From CAZKUN01 sp964555935 (GTDB lineage Bacteria > Armatimonadota > Zipacnadia > Zipacnadales > VGFC01), in NCBI GenBank assembly GCA_964555935.1, contig CAZKUN010000013.1:12997-76996 (forward strand): a stretch of DNA of 64,000 bases, given 5' to 3'. Within the stretch, counting starts at the first letter, position 1, and every line of letters starts with the position of its first letter. Below the pieces are notes generated by a model that made no database searches, had not been told where the DNA came from, and was given only the letters and a program-made list of their open reading frames with translations. The translations under genes were made by a program, and so were the position numbers. Of the stretch, positions 17,790-26,702 are shown piece after piece.

Positions 17790-19496
17790 ATGAGAAACAT
17801 GGCTCTTTCGATCACACTCGCGCTAGGCGGGAGCATGGTCCCCGGCCTGCTCCGGGCCGAGGCTCAGACAGGCAGCAGTGCCCAGACCGTCCGCGTGAGG
17901 TTCTTGGCCGAACGAAGTGAGTTTGTCGACACGATCTACGGCATATTCCGGCGTCAAGTCCAGGACCGTTGTGGGGCGGCGGTCAAGCTGTTCGGCACCG
18001 GCGATGTCACTGTGGAATTCGCCATTGACCCAGACATCGGCGCGGAGGGTTTCCGGATCGAGGATGGCGACGGCGGAGCCGTGCGAATCGTCGGGAACGA
18101 CGAACAGGGCCTGCTGTATGGAGTTGGGAAGTTCCTGAGAACAAGCCGATATGACCAGGGAGGTTTCGGCCCCGGTTCGTGGCGGGGGACGTCGGTGCCC
18201 GACTGCCCGTTCCGTGCGGCATACTTCGCCACCCATTTCGGCAACTGGTACCAGTCGGCGCCTCGGTACGAGATAGAACGCTACATAGAAGACGTGGCTC
18301 TGTGGGGATTCAACACCTGGGTTTTTACCTTCCCGGTCGATGCCTATCCCAGTTTCCAGGCCGCCGAAGGACACATCAAGCAGTTGCGCGCGCTCATGGC
18401 GACCGCCAAGCGAGTCGGGCTTGAAGTGGCAGTAGGCAACGCCGTCAATAACGCGCTCACCACCGCCCCCACGGAAATCGCGGCCACGCAACCTCCAGGG
18501 AAGCCGCCGGGAGGAGGCATCGTCTGCCCGAGCATTCCTGCTGGTCGCGAGTACCTGCTCGATATCTGGCGCCAGACGATGCGCGCGTTCTCTGATGTCG
18601 GCGGCGGCATCGACTACATCTGCGTCGCTCCGTATGACACGGGCGGCTGTGGGTGCGAGCAGTGCATGCCGTGGGCCAGCAATGGGTACTTGAGGATCTC
18701 GAAGGATGTGATAGAGCAAGAGAAGACAGTGAATCCCGAGTGCAAGCTGATCCTGTCGACATGGCTGTTCGACGCGGCTGAATGGGAGGGGCTGCACCAG
18801 GCGCTGGGGACAGACAGCTATGACGGATGGGTCGACTACATAATGGCAGGGGGAATCGTGGTCTCGGGCATGGATGGGTATCCCCAGTATCCTCTGGATC
18901 ACGGCACGCCAAGCAACATCCCGCTGGTGAATTTCCGGGATATCAGCATGTGGGGCATGCAGCCTTGGGGCGGCTACGGCGCCAATCCACAGCCTGAGCG
19001 CTTTCAGAAGCTGTGGAGAGCAGAATCACGGATGCTGGCGGGCGGGATCCTCTATTCAGAGGGCATCTATGAGGATATCAACAAGGCGATCAACGGTCAG
19101 CTATTCTGGACGAAGGACGGTGATACCGAGGACACGGTGCGGGAGTATATCGCCTTCGAGTATTCGCCCGATGTGGTGGATGATGTGTTGGCGGCGATCC
19201 ACATTCTGGAGGGCTCATTGACGACCGCCTTCGGGAGCACGGAGCGTGACAACATCACCGAGAGCGTCTGCGAGGCGCATGACCTCATCACGAAGGCTGA
19301 GGCGAAGCTGAGCCCGCGGGCCCGGAATTCGTGGCGGTGGCGGATTCTCTCGCTGAGGGCGACAATCGACAACGAGCTGTTCAATAACCAGGGCAAGCTC
19401 GAGGGCCCTGTCCTGAAGCGGGCGTTCGATGAGCTGACCGAGATCTACCACGCCGAGAACACCACTCCCGGGCTGCAGCCACCCAAGTTGCCGTAG
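17790..19496 (+). CDS. Secreted glycosidase-like protein with GH67/GH20 N-terminal-type domain
   Basis: A 568-residue exported protein. The start at 17790 opens a signal peptide ending near AEAQ; an ATG at 17799 is an equal alternative and neither has a strong ribosome-binding site. Residues about 30-130 contain GNDEQGLLYGVGKFLR, the signature of the small beta/alpha domain that precedes the catalytic barrel in alpha-glucuronidases (GH67), hexosaminidases (GH20) and GH84 proteins. The barrel follows (about 140-470) with AYFATHFGNWY, WGFNTWVFTFPVDAYP and a cysteine-rich YDTGGCGCEQC loop. A helical C-terminal part ends the protein. Hydrolysis of a uronic-acid or amino-sugar linkage is plausible, but no catalytic pair can be assigned with confidence. 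Confidence 0.6.
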   Translation: MRNMALSITLALGGSMVPGLLRAEAQTGSSAQTVRVRFLAERSEFVDTIYGIFRRQVQDRCGAAVKLFGTGDVTVEFAIDPDIGAEGFRIEDGDGGAVRIVGNDEQGLLYGVGKFLRTSRYDQGGFGPGSWRGTSVPDCPFRAAYFATHFGNWYQSAPRYEIERYIEDVALWGFNTWVFTFPVDAYPSFQAAEGHIKQLRALMATAKRVGLEVAVGNAVNNALTTAPTEIAATQPPGKPPGGGIVCPSIPAGREYLLDIWRQTMRAFSDVGGGIDYICVAPYDTGGCGCEQCMPWASNGYLRISKDVIEQEKTVNPECKLILSTWLFDAAEWEGLHQALGTDSYDGWVDYIMAGGIVVSGMDGYPQYPLDHGTPSNIPLVNFRDISMWGMQPWGGYGANPQPERFQKLWRAESRMLAGGILYSEGIYEDINKAINGQLFWTKDGDTEDTVREYIAFEYSPDVVDDVLAAIHILEGSLTTAFGSTERDNITESVCEAHDLITKAEAKLSPRARNSWRWRILSLRATIDNELFNNQGKLEGPVLKRAFDELTEIYHAENTTPGLQPPKLP

Positions 19497-19515
19497 GCGG
19501 GAAGGGGAGCGTCGA

Positions 19516-19552
19516 GAGGATTCGACGGGGCGGGAGCCCCGTCGCTACGCGG
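19516..19552. repeat. Intergenic hairpin repeat, inverted twin of 14058-14094
   Basis: Stem CGACGGGGC / GCCCCGTCG (19523-19544) with flanks GAGGATT and CTACGCGG. The 37 bp are the exact reverse complement of 14058-14094, so the pair brackets a 5.4-kb block holding the oxidoreductase, epimerase, sulfatase and GH67/GH20-like genes. Confidence 0.8.
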
Positions 19553-19659
19553 CTACGGCGGGCAGCGTCGTGGAAACTCAGACGTCCAGTTCCCCTGCTA
19601 AAGGCGCTCTCACGGGGGTAGCGCAACGCGAGGCGTGGGAGGGGCATGAGGGGGGGTGA

Positions 19660-22260
19660 GTGAACCTGCCTGGCATGACACGCACGCTTGGGTTCTCAAT
19701 CGGTTTGGCCCTCCTCTCAGGCACCATCGTCGCGCAAGGAGATGTGGTCCCGGTCGGCCCAGGGGCGGGCTGGGTCGAGGCGGTCACGGGCGCCTTGGAG
19801 GCGGGGGCGACCGTCCGCCTGCAGGCGGGGCGCTATGAACTGACCGAGCCGATTCGGCTGACTCCCGAGCACTCCGGAACCATCGAAGCGGCGCCGGGCG
19901 CCGAGGCGATCGTCAGCGGCGGCGTCATCATCGATGGTTGGGAGATCGACGGCGACCGGTGGACCGTCACGCTGCCGGAGGTCGCGTCGGGCGACTGGCA
20001 CTTCGCCCAGCTCTGGGCCAATGGCGAACGGCGGTACCGGCCGCGCTGGCCCGAGGATGGCTACAGCTACATCGCCAGGTCGGCTCCCTCGACGGAGGAG
20101 GGGCAAGGGCACGACCGGTTCCGCTTCGACGCGGGTGACATCCGCGCGGACTGGCAGAACCTCAACGATGTCGAGATGCTCATCTTCCACAGTTGGAGCA
20201 TGTCGCGGATCCCGCTGGCGAGCGTCGATGAGGACCAGCGCGTGGTGACGCTGGCCGGGCGGACGTGGAACAGCCAGATCGGCGCGCTCGCCCCGAGAAA
20301 ACGCTACATCGCCGAGAACGTGCTGGAGGCGCTGAACGAGCCCGGCGAGTGGTACCTCGACCGTGGCACGGGCCTGTTGACGTACATCCCGAAGCCCGGC
20401 GAGACACCCGACAACACGGAGATCATCGTCCCGCGGGCCGAGCAACTCGTAAGCATCGTCGGCGATCCGGAGATGGGGATGGCGGTCAGTGACATCACCA
20501 TCAGGGGGATTACCTTCGAACACGCGAACGTCACCGTTCCCGAGACGGGCTACTGCGTCGCGCAGGCGGAGGTGGGCGCGCGAAGCACCAATGGCAAGAG
20601 CCCGTTTGGATCGGCGATTGAGCTGAGCGGCACGCGGGACTGCGTCATTGAGGGTTGCGTCGTCCGGCACGTGGGCTACTACGCGGTTGAGTTTGGCGTC
20701 TCATGCCACGAGAACGTGTTGGGGTTTTGTGAGGTGTGGGACGGGGGGGGGGGGGGGGTGAAGCTCGGGACAGCCAATCGCTACCCCGAGGGCGATGGGC
20801 GGAATGCCGCGGGCAACGTGGTCGAGGACTGCGCGATGGCCCATGGCGGGCGCATGCACCCGGCGGCAGTGGGCGTGTGGATCGGCAACTCGGGCGATAA
20901 CCAGGTCATCCACAACGACATTCACGACTTCTACTACACGGGCGTCTCGGTCGGGTGGAACTGGAGCTGGGGCTACAGCCCGGCGAAGAATAACCTCGTC
21001 AGCCATAACCACATCTACGATATCGGCCAGCAACGATTGAGCGACCTCGGCGGGATCTACACGCTCGGCGAATCAGAGGGCACGGTGCTGAGTTACAACC
21101 GCATCCACGACGTGTCGCGCGTGGCGTATGGCGGCCTCGGCATCTACCACGACCAGGCGACGATGGGTATTCTGAGTGAGAACAACATCGTGTATCGGAC
21201 GCAAGACAGCGGCTTCAACGTTCACTGGGGCAAGGACAACACCGTCCGGAACAACATCTTCGCGTTCGGCGAGACCAGCCAGATCAATCCCGGTCGCACG
21301 GACCTCACCGGACCGATTACGTTCGAGCGGAATCTCATCGTCTGGGACGGCGGATCGGTGCATCGGGCGCGGGGCATTCGGGATGATTTCGCCTCGGACA
21401 GAAACCTGTATTGGCCGGGCGCGGCGGATGGAGAGATGACCTTCGATGGTGATCTGTCGCTGGACGAGTGGCAGGATGCCGGACGGGACGTGAACTCCAT
21501 CGTCGCCGATCCGGGCTGCGCTGACCCGGCGAATGGTGACTTCACCCTCAAGCCGAATTCACCCGCGCTGGACATCGGCTTCGAGCCGATTGACGCGAGC
21601 GAGATTGGTCGCCAGGCGGAGACGCGAGATGTCGGCGACGTGCCTCACGCGTTCCCCGTGGCGGGGCCGCCGCCGCCGAAGCCGATTGCCGAGGACTTCG
21701 AGTTTGAGACGGTTGGCGCGCCGGCGGGCGGAGCGAAGACCTTCGAGAACAACGAGGCGGAGACGGCCCGCATCAGCGACGAACAGGCGGCATCTGGGAA
21801 GCAATCGCTGAAGCTGATGGACGGACCGGGCGAGCCGACGTTTAACCCGCACGTCTACTATGTGCCGGGCTTTGATGATGGGATGCTGCGAGGGGCGTTT
21901 GACATCATGCTTGAGCCGGGGGCGATGCTCTCGCACGAGTGGCGCGACCGGTCGGCGCCGTACAAGGTCGGCGCATCGATCCGGATCGACGCGGATGGAA
22001 TGCTCCTGGCGGGCCAGCAGGAGCTGATGCAGCTTCCGCACGGTGAGTGGATACATGTGGAGATCACGAGGGGTATGGGCGTAGAAGCAACGGCGACGTT
22101 TGAGCTGAGCGTGACCTTGCCGGGCGAAGCACCGCACGTGTTCGAGGGTCTTCCATCGGATCCCGAGTGCACCGAACTGCATTGGCTGGGATGGGTGGCG
22201 GGGGCGGTGGCGCCGGTGGCGATCTACATCGACAACATCATGCTGGCACCCGCTGAGTGA
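19660..22260 (+). CDS. Secreted right-handed parallel beta-helix protein with C-terminal jelly-roll-like domain
   Basis: An 866-residue exported protein. The GTG at 19660 follows a G-rich ribosome-binding site (GAGGGGGGG); an in-frame ATG at 19675 is the alternative. After the signal peptide, residues about 30-680 show repeated short strands with Asn/His ladders (NNIVYRTQDSGFNV, NDIHDFYYTGVSV, NHIYDIG) typical of parallel beta-helix polysaccharide lyases and epimerases. Residues about 690-866 resemble a LamG/CBM-like beta-sandwich (EDFEFETVGAPAGG). A run of 16 G residues (20743-20758) encodes Gly-Gly-Gly-Gly-Gly before Val, so any slip would break the frame. The next gene begins 10 bp after the stop. 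Glycan lyase or binding role is inferred. Confidence 0.7.
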   Translation: MNLPGMTRTLGFSIGLALLSGTIVAQGDVVPVGPGAGWVEAVTGALEAGATVRLQAGRYELTEPIRLTPEHSGTIEAAPGAEAIVSGGVIIDGWEIDGDRWTVTLPEVASGDWHFAQLWANGERRYRPRWPEDGYSYIARSAPSTEEGQGHDRFRFDAGDIRADWQNLNDVEMLIFHSWSMSRIPLASVDEDQRVVTLAGRTWNSQIGALAPRKRYIAENVLEALNEPGEWYLDRGTGLLTYIPKPGETPDNTEIIVPRAEQLVSIVGDPEMGMAVSDITIRGITFEHANVTVPETGYCVAQAEVGARSTNGKSPFGSAIELSGTRDCVIEGCVVRHVGYYAVEFGVSCHENVLGFCEVWDGGGGGVKLGTANRYPEGDGRNAAGNVVEDCAMAHGGRMHPAAVGVWIGNSGDNQVIHNDIHDFYYTGVSVGWNWSWGYSPAKNNLVSHNHIYDIGQQRLSDLGGIYTLGESEGTVLSYNRIHDVSRVAYGGLGIYHDQATMGILSENNIVYRTQDSGFNVHWGKDNTVRNNIFAFGETSQINPGRTDLTGPITFERNLIVWDGGSVHRARGIRDDFASDRNLYWPGAADGEMTFDGDLSLDEWQDAGRDVNSIVADPGCADPANGDFTLKPNSPALDIGFEPIDASEIGRQAETRDVGDVPHAFPVAGPPPPKPIAEDFEFETVGAPAGGAKTFENNEAETARISDEQAASGKQSLKLMDGPGEPTFNPHVYYVPGFDDGMLRGAFDIMLEPGAMLSHEWRDRSAPYKVGASIRIDADGMLLAGQQELMQLPHGEWIHVEITRGMGVEATATFELSVTLPGEAPHVFEGLPSDPECTELHWLGWVAGAVAPVAIYIDNIMLAPAE
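20743..20758 (+). repeat. 16-G homopolymer inside a coding region
   Basis: Sixteen consecutive G bases lie within the beta-helix gene, giving five glycine codons and the first base of a valine codon. Tracts of this length are prone to slipped-strand mispairing and to sequencing or assembly error; they could also form a G-quadruplex. Confidence 0.95.
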
Positions 22261-22270
22261 GGAGCGAAGC

Positions 22271-23065
22271 ATGTCCACATTGACCACGTGCCTGATGTTG
22301 GCGCTCGCGCTGACCGCGCAGTCGATCGGGCAGCCTCCGGGACCCGAGCAATGGGAGCCTCTGCCGGAACTCACCGATGAGTTCGATGGCGACGAGCTGG
22401 ACGTGACGAAATGGCATGACCACAACCCGGGCTGGAAGGGCCGACAGCCAGCGTTCTTCGCCCCCGAGAACGTGACGGTCAGCGACGGGAGCATGCATGT
22501 TGCGGCCAAACGGGAGGACCGCGAAGGGCTTCCCGAGGGGTATCACACATTCACGACGGGCGCGGTGCAGAGCACGGTGCTCGTGAAGTACGGGTATTTC
22601 GAGGTGCGGTGCAAGGCCGGACATTCGCGGGCGTCGGCGGCGTTCTGGTTCTATGAGAACACGCCGCACATGTGGACGGAGATCGATGTCTTCGAGATCG
22701 GCGCGGGCGCGCCGGATCACGCGAAGAAGATGCACATGAACGTGCACGTGTTCCACACGCCGGTTGAGAAGAAGCACTGGGCCAAGGCGGGCGTCCACGA
22801 ACATGCGGAGAACCTGTCTGAGGACTACCACGCGTATGGGCTGAAGTGGACGCCGAAGGCGATCGTGTTCTACTTCGACGGCGAGGAAGTTGGGCGTCGT
22901 GAGAACACGCACTGGCACCAGGCGCTGACGATGAACTTCGATTGCGAGACGATGCCGACGTGGTTCGGACTGCCGGATGAGGCCAACCTTCCGGCGGCGT
23001 TCAGCACGGACTACGTTCGGGCGTGGAGGCTGGCGGGGGCGACGGAGGTGCGGACGAGGGAGTAG
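22271..23065 (+). CDS. Secreted GH16-family glycosidase (agarase/carrageenase-like)
   Basis: A 264-residue protein with a signal peptide (about 1-20), the usual size for a single-domain GH16 enzyme. The catalytic motif TEIDVFEIG gives E137, D139 and E142, i.e. ExDxxE. In GH16 the ExDxxE form is found in beta-agarases, porphyranases and kappa-carrageenases, while laminarinases and lichenases usually have ExDxE forms. The start of the jelly-roll fold (FDGDELDVTKW) and the C-terminal strand WTPKAIVFYFDGEEV are also clear. This is one of the better clues that the glycans are red-algal galactans. It is tightly spaced with the beta-helix gene upstream. Confidence 0.9.
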   Translation: MSTLTTCLMLALALTAQSIGQPPGPEQWEPLPELTDEFDGDELDVTKWHDHNPGWKGRQPAFFAPENVTVSDGSMHVAAKREDREGLPEGYHTFTTGAVQSTVLVKYGYFEVRCKAGHSRASAAFWFYENTPHMWTEIDVFEIGAGAPDHAKKMHMNVHVFHTPVEKKHWAKAGVHEHAENLSEDYHAYGLKWTPKAIVFYFDGEEVGRRENTHWHQALTMNFDCETMPTWFGLPDEANLPAAFSTDYVRAWRLAGATEVRTRE

Positions 23066-23087
23066 GGGTGGGTGGACGGCGACGGCC

Positions 23088-23106
23088 GACGGGCTGGAAG
23101 CCCGTC
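23088..23106. repeat. Intergenic hairpin repeat
   Basis: GACGGGCT-GGA-AGCCCGTC with the flank CGCTACGCGACGG. The flank (GTCGCTACGCG) is shared with 19544-19552 although the stem differs. It lies in the 80-bp gap between the GH16 and glycyl radical enzyme genes. Confidence 0.75.
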
Positions 23107-23145
23107 GCTACGCGACGGCGGACGGCGGTGAAGGCGAGGGAAGAG

Positions 23146-25299
23146 ATGGCGACAGTCGATACTGATTTGCGCGTGCGGACGGAAGCTACAGAGCGGGTCG
23201 GCAGGCTTCGAGAGGGAGCCTTGGAGAACCCGCCCGCGAACTGGCAGGCGGCGCTTCATGGCACGGAGTCGATGATGGCCTCCGTGGGGGAGACGTGGTG
23301 GGTCGCGCGGCGCGGCCGGCGGGTGGCGGACATCCTCCGGAACATGGAGCCCGAGATCGGCCCGGATGACCCCATCGTGGGCCGGACGCCGGCCCGGCCG
23401 CCCACTGAGGCGGAGTCAGAGCGGCTGGCCAAGGCGCACGCGTTCAACCAGACGCAACCGGCGGCGGGCGGGCAGTCGGGTCACATGTCGCCGGATTTCG
23501 ACACGCTGCTTGCGCTCGGGTGCCGGGGCGTGCAGGCGCGGATCGACGCGATTGTGGGCGGGCTCGCCCCGTCCGACCCGGAGGCGACGGAGCGGCTGGC
23601 GTTCTACCGAGGCGCGCGCGAGGCGCTGGATGGCCTGTGCGACTTCGCGGCGCGCCATGCTGATGAAGCGGAGCGGCTGGCGGCGGAGGCGGATGGCGCT
23701 CGCGCCGACGAGTTGCGGGAGATCGCGGCCGTCTGCCGGCGCGTGCCCGCGCAACCGGCCGAGACGTTCCACGAGGCGCTGCAAGCCGCGCACTTCCTGA
23801 TCTACGCGCTGAACATGGCGGACGGAACCGGCCTCTCATCGCCCGGCAGCGTGGATCGCTGGGCCGCCTCGCATCTGCAGGCTGATCTAGAGTCGGGACG
23901 CATCACGCGCGAGCGGGCGCAAGAACTGCTGGATTGCTTCTTCCTGACATTCAACGCGTACATCGGCAAGGGCCTGGCGATTGGCCTGCTGATCGGTGGA
24001 CGCGACGCCGACGGCGAGGACGTCAGCAACGAGCTGACGTGGATGGTGCTGCACGCGATCGACCACACGCGGCTGAGCTACCCCGGCGCGGGCTTGCGCG
24101 TTCACGCCGGCACCGATCCCGGGCTGATCGACCTCTCGCTCGAGATCCTGGCTGAGGGCACGAGCCACCCGGCGCTGTTCAATGACGAGGTCATCACGGC
24201 GTCGCTACGGCAAATGGGCCTGCCACCGGAGGACGCCTGTGACTACATGAACTCGACGTGTGTTGAGATCACGCCGTCGGGGAAGAGCAACGTCTGGGTC
24301 GCGAGCCCGTACTACAATCTCCCGCAGGTGCTGCTCGATATTGTCGGTGATGTCGCGTGCGGAGTAGTTGGTGAGCCGGGCACGCTGGACGAGATCATCG
24401 AGGAGTTCTCCGGCAGGTTGGCTGAGCAAATATCGTCGGGCGTCGCCGAGCAGAACCGCTTGAGGCACTCGTGCATGGCGCACCGCAACTTCCCGCTGGC
24501 GTCGTGCTTTGTCAGCGATTGCATCGAGCGCGGCCTCGACATCGACCAAGGCGGCGCGCGCTACAACTGGGTCGAGTGCAGCTTCGTCGGGCTGGCGACG
24601 GCGGCTGATAGCCTGGAGGCGGTGCGAGAGTTCGTCATTGGCGGCGCGCTGACGTGGGCCGAACTGCGCGCCATGATGGAGGCGAACTTCGAGGGACATG
24701 AGGCCTGGCGACAGAGGCTCCTGAACGAGCCGGCGAAGTATGGGAATGGCGAGGCTGGGGTGGATGGGATCGCAGCGAGGTTGATGGAGGTCGCGGTGGG
24801 CCACTGTCGCAGACACCGCGTGGTGCTGGGTGGGACGTACGAGCCAGGGCTTTTTGCGTGGATCATGCACGGGGAATTGGGTAAGGACACGGGCGCGACG
24901 CCCGACGGTCGGACGGCAGGCGAGTGCCTCAGCCCTGGCCCGGACCCGATGCCCGGACGAGCGACGAATGGTCCCACGGCGGCGACGTTGTCGGTAACGA
25001 GCTTCGACCACCAGCCGCTGATCGGCGGCGTGGCGTTCAACCTGAAGTTCTCGCCCGCGACACTGGCCAAACCCGAGCAACGCAAGAAGCTGGCGGCGCT
25101 CGTGCAGACCTACTTCGACCGGGGCGGCTTCCAGACACAGGTCAACGCTGTATCCGCCGAGACGCTTCGCGACGCTCGCGAGAACCCGGAGCAGCACGCG
25201 GATCTCTTGGTGCGCGTGGCGGGGTACTCGGACTACTTCGTCAACATGACGCCGCTCATGCAAGATGAGTTGATCGGGAGGACGGAGTCGGAGTTGTAG
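23146..25299 (+). CDS. Glycyl radical enzyme (pyruvate formate-lyase family)
   Basis: A 717-residue cytoplasmic enzyme starting at 23146 (GAGGGAAGAG just before ATG); upstream in-frame codons are intergenic repeat. The active-site cysteine is C372 in NSTCVEITPSG, matching the xCVE motif of the family, and the glycyl-radical site is G693 in VRVAGYSDYF, matching RVxGY near the C terminus. Both essential sites are intact. The family includes pyruvate formate-lyase, choline and isethionate C-S/C-N lyases, diol dehydratases and decarboxylases; TCVEI is not one of the well-known GCVEP variants, so the substrate is open. A radical-SAM activase is required and none is found in this window. Glycyl radical enzymes are oxygen-sensitive, suggesting use under low oxygen. 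Confidence 0.9.
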   Translation: MATVDTDLRVRTEATERVGRLREGALENPPANWQAALHGTESMMASVGETWWVARRGRRVADILRNMEPEIGPDDPIVGRTPARPPTEAESERLAKAHAFNQTQPAAGGQSGHMSPDFDTLLALGCRGVQARIDAIVGGLAPSDPEATERLAFYRGAREALDGLCDFAARHADEAERLAAEADGARADELREIAAVCRRVPAQPAETFHEALQAAHFLIYALNMADGTGLSSPGSVDRWAASHLQADLESGRITRERAQELLDCFFLTFNAYIGKGLAIGLLIGGRDADGEDVSNELTWMVLHAIDHTRLSYPGAGLRVHAGTDPGLIDLSLEILAEGTSHPALFNDEVITASLRQMGLPPEDACDYMNSTCVEITPSGKSNVWVASPYYNLPQVLLDIVGDVACGVVGEPGTLDEIIEEFSGRLAEQISSGVAEQNRLRHSCMAHRNFPLASCFVSDCIERGLDIDQGGARYNWVECSFVGLATAADSLEAVREFVIGGALTWAELRAMMEANFEGHEAWRQRLLNEPAKYGNGEAGVDGIAARLMEVAVGHCRRHRVVLGGTYEPGLFAWIMHGELGKDTGATPDGRTAGECLSPGPDPMPGRATNGPTAATLSVTSFDHQPLIGGVAFNLKFSPATLAKPEQRKKLAALVQTYFDRGGFQTQVNAVSAETLRDARENPEQHADLLVRVAGYSDYFVNMTPLMQDELIGRTESEL

Positions 25300-25306
25300 G
25301 ACGGCA

Positions 25307-25326
25307 GGGCGCGATAAATCGCGCCC
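25307..25326. repeat. Intergenic hairpin repeat
   Basis: GGGCGCGAT-AA-ATCGCGCCC followed by CCTACGATTGGCGG. It sits between the convergent glycyl radical enzyme and sulfatase stops and could also act as a transcription terminator stem. Confidence 0.75.
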
Positions 25327-26583
25327 CTACGATTGGCGGGGCGGGACGGCGAGTTCGGCGTCGAGGCCGGCGTCGGATTGCTGGGCCATCCAGTCATCGA
25401 GGAGGGCGCGGAGGGCGGTGAGCGCGTGGGTGGGGTCGTCGGCGAGGTTGGTTAGCTCCCACGGGTCGGCGCGAAGGTCGTAGAGTTCCTCAGCCGGGCG
25501 CCGTTGGTGCAGCGCCACGCGTTGCGCTGCAAAGTCGTCCGACTTTGCCTTCTCCACCCATGATCGACAGAGCCGACCGTCCTCGTGTGGATTGCCCTCC
25601 GGGGGGTGGGTCATGATGTTCGTGAACTCGCCACCATGGTTGAGGTTGCGGATGTACTTGTGGGTCTCCGTGCGGACGGAACGGATGGGGAACACTGAGC
25701 CTGCGATGATCCCGTTCGTCGTGTGGGCGCCGTAGATGACGTCGCGGTGCGTGTCCGCATCGCCCAAGAGCACGGGCAAGATGCTCCGGCCGTCGATATC
25801 GGTCGGAGGATCGCCGCCCGCGATCTCGATGCACGTCGGCACTACGTCGGCGAAGCTGACCATGGCGTCGGTGATGCTGCCCGGCGCGATTCTCCCGGGC
25901 CAGCGCGCGATGAAGGGCACGCGAAGTCCGGCCTCGTAGCAGGACCACTTGGCGAAGATCCCGTAACCGTGATCGCTCGCGTAGATGAAGAGCGTGTCGT
26001 CAGTCAGACCTCGCCGGTCGAGGGCTGAGAGCGCCTCGCCGACCTCGCGGTCGCACTTCTCGATGTCGGTGTAGTAGTCGGCTTGCGTCTGGCGCATCTC
26101 GGGGGTGTCGACCTGGAACGGGTGGATCGGCACCTCGTCAGGGGAGAAGCCACCACCCTCGTGGGGCGTGTGAGGCTGGTTGGATGCGATGACGAGGCAG
26201 AACGGATCCCCCCCCGCATCATCGAGGAAACCAGGCACGTCACGTTGGGCGATGTACTCGAAGGGGAACGCGGAGGCCGGCGCGATGTGGCGTTTTTCAG
26301 CGAGCGCGACGCGGTAATCGAGAGGTTGGAGGTAGTGAGGCAATGACCGCGTGCCATCGAACACGCGGCCATGATTCATGTGGCAACCGTTTCGGTGGGG
26401 GAAGAGCCCGGTGTACATGCACGATCGGCTCGGCGCGCACATGGCGGTCGGCGTGAAGGCGCGATTGAACATCATGCCATCGGATGCCAGAGAGTCGATG
26501 TTAGGCGTGCGGATGCTTTCGTTGCCGTAGCACCCGGTGTCAGATGTGCTGTGATCGTCCGACAGGAAGATGACGATGTTCAT
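25327..26583 (-). CDS. Type I (formylglycine) sulfatase, heparan N-sulfatase-like
   Basis: A 418-residue sulfatase that starts directly at the catalytic fold (MNIVIFLSDDHSTSD), so the N terminus holds metal ligands D9/D10 and no signal peptide. The maturation motif is CAPSRSCMYTG with C49 as the formylglycine precursor. IYASDHGYG supplies the later metal site. The overall pattern (short length, SDDHS, CAPSRS, PHRNGCH) resembles N-sulfoglucosamine sulfohydrolases and related exo-sulfatases. It is predicted to be cytoplasmic, like the sulfatase at 15990-17570. Its activating enzyme (FGE or anSME) is not in this window. It diverges from the alpha/beta hydrolase gene. Confidence 0.9.
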   Translation of the reverse strand: MNIVIFLSDDHSTSDTGCYGNESIRTPNIDSLASDGMMFNRAFTPTAMCAPSRSCMYTGLFPHRNGCHMNHGRVFDGTRSLPHYLQPLDYRVALAEKRHIAPASAFPFEYIAQRDVPGFLDDAGGDPFCLVIASNQPHTPHEGGGFSPDEVPIHPFQVDTPEMRQTQADYYTDIEKCDREVGEALSALDRRGLTDDTLFIYASDHGYGIFAKWSCYEAGLRVPFIARWPGRIAPGSITDAMVSFADVVPTCIEIAGGDPPTDIDGRSILPVLLGDADTHRDVIYGAHTTNGIIAGSVFPIRSVRTETHKYIRNLNHGGEFTNIMTHPPEGNPHEDGRLCRSWVEKAKSDDFAAQRVALHQRRPAEELYDLRADPWELTNLADDPTHALTALRALLDDWMAQQSDAGLDAELAVPPRQS

Positions 26584-26702
26584 GCGCGTCCTCTGAGGGG
26601 CAACTTCACGTGAGGCCGAGGCTGTACCTTCCGGAAAGGGCGAGGAAGCGGCGAACGAAGGGGGGAACTTGCCGGGAGAGAAGTGATCCTAAGGAGCTTG
26701 AG

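Noticed and set aside
25307..25326. Independent rho-independent terminator
   Set aside because: The stem fits a terminator, but the same flanks recur at hairpins that are not next to stops, so it is listed with the repeat family.
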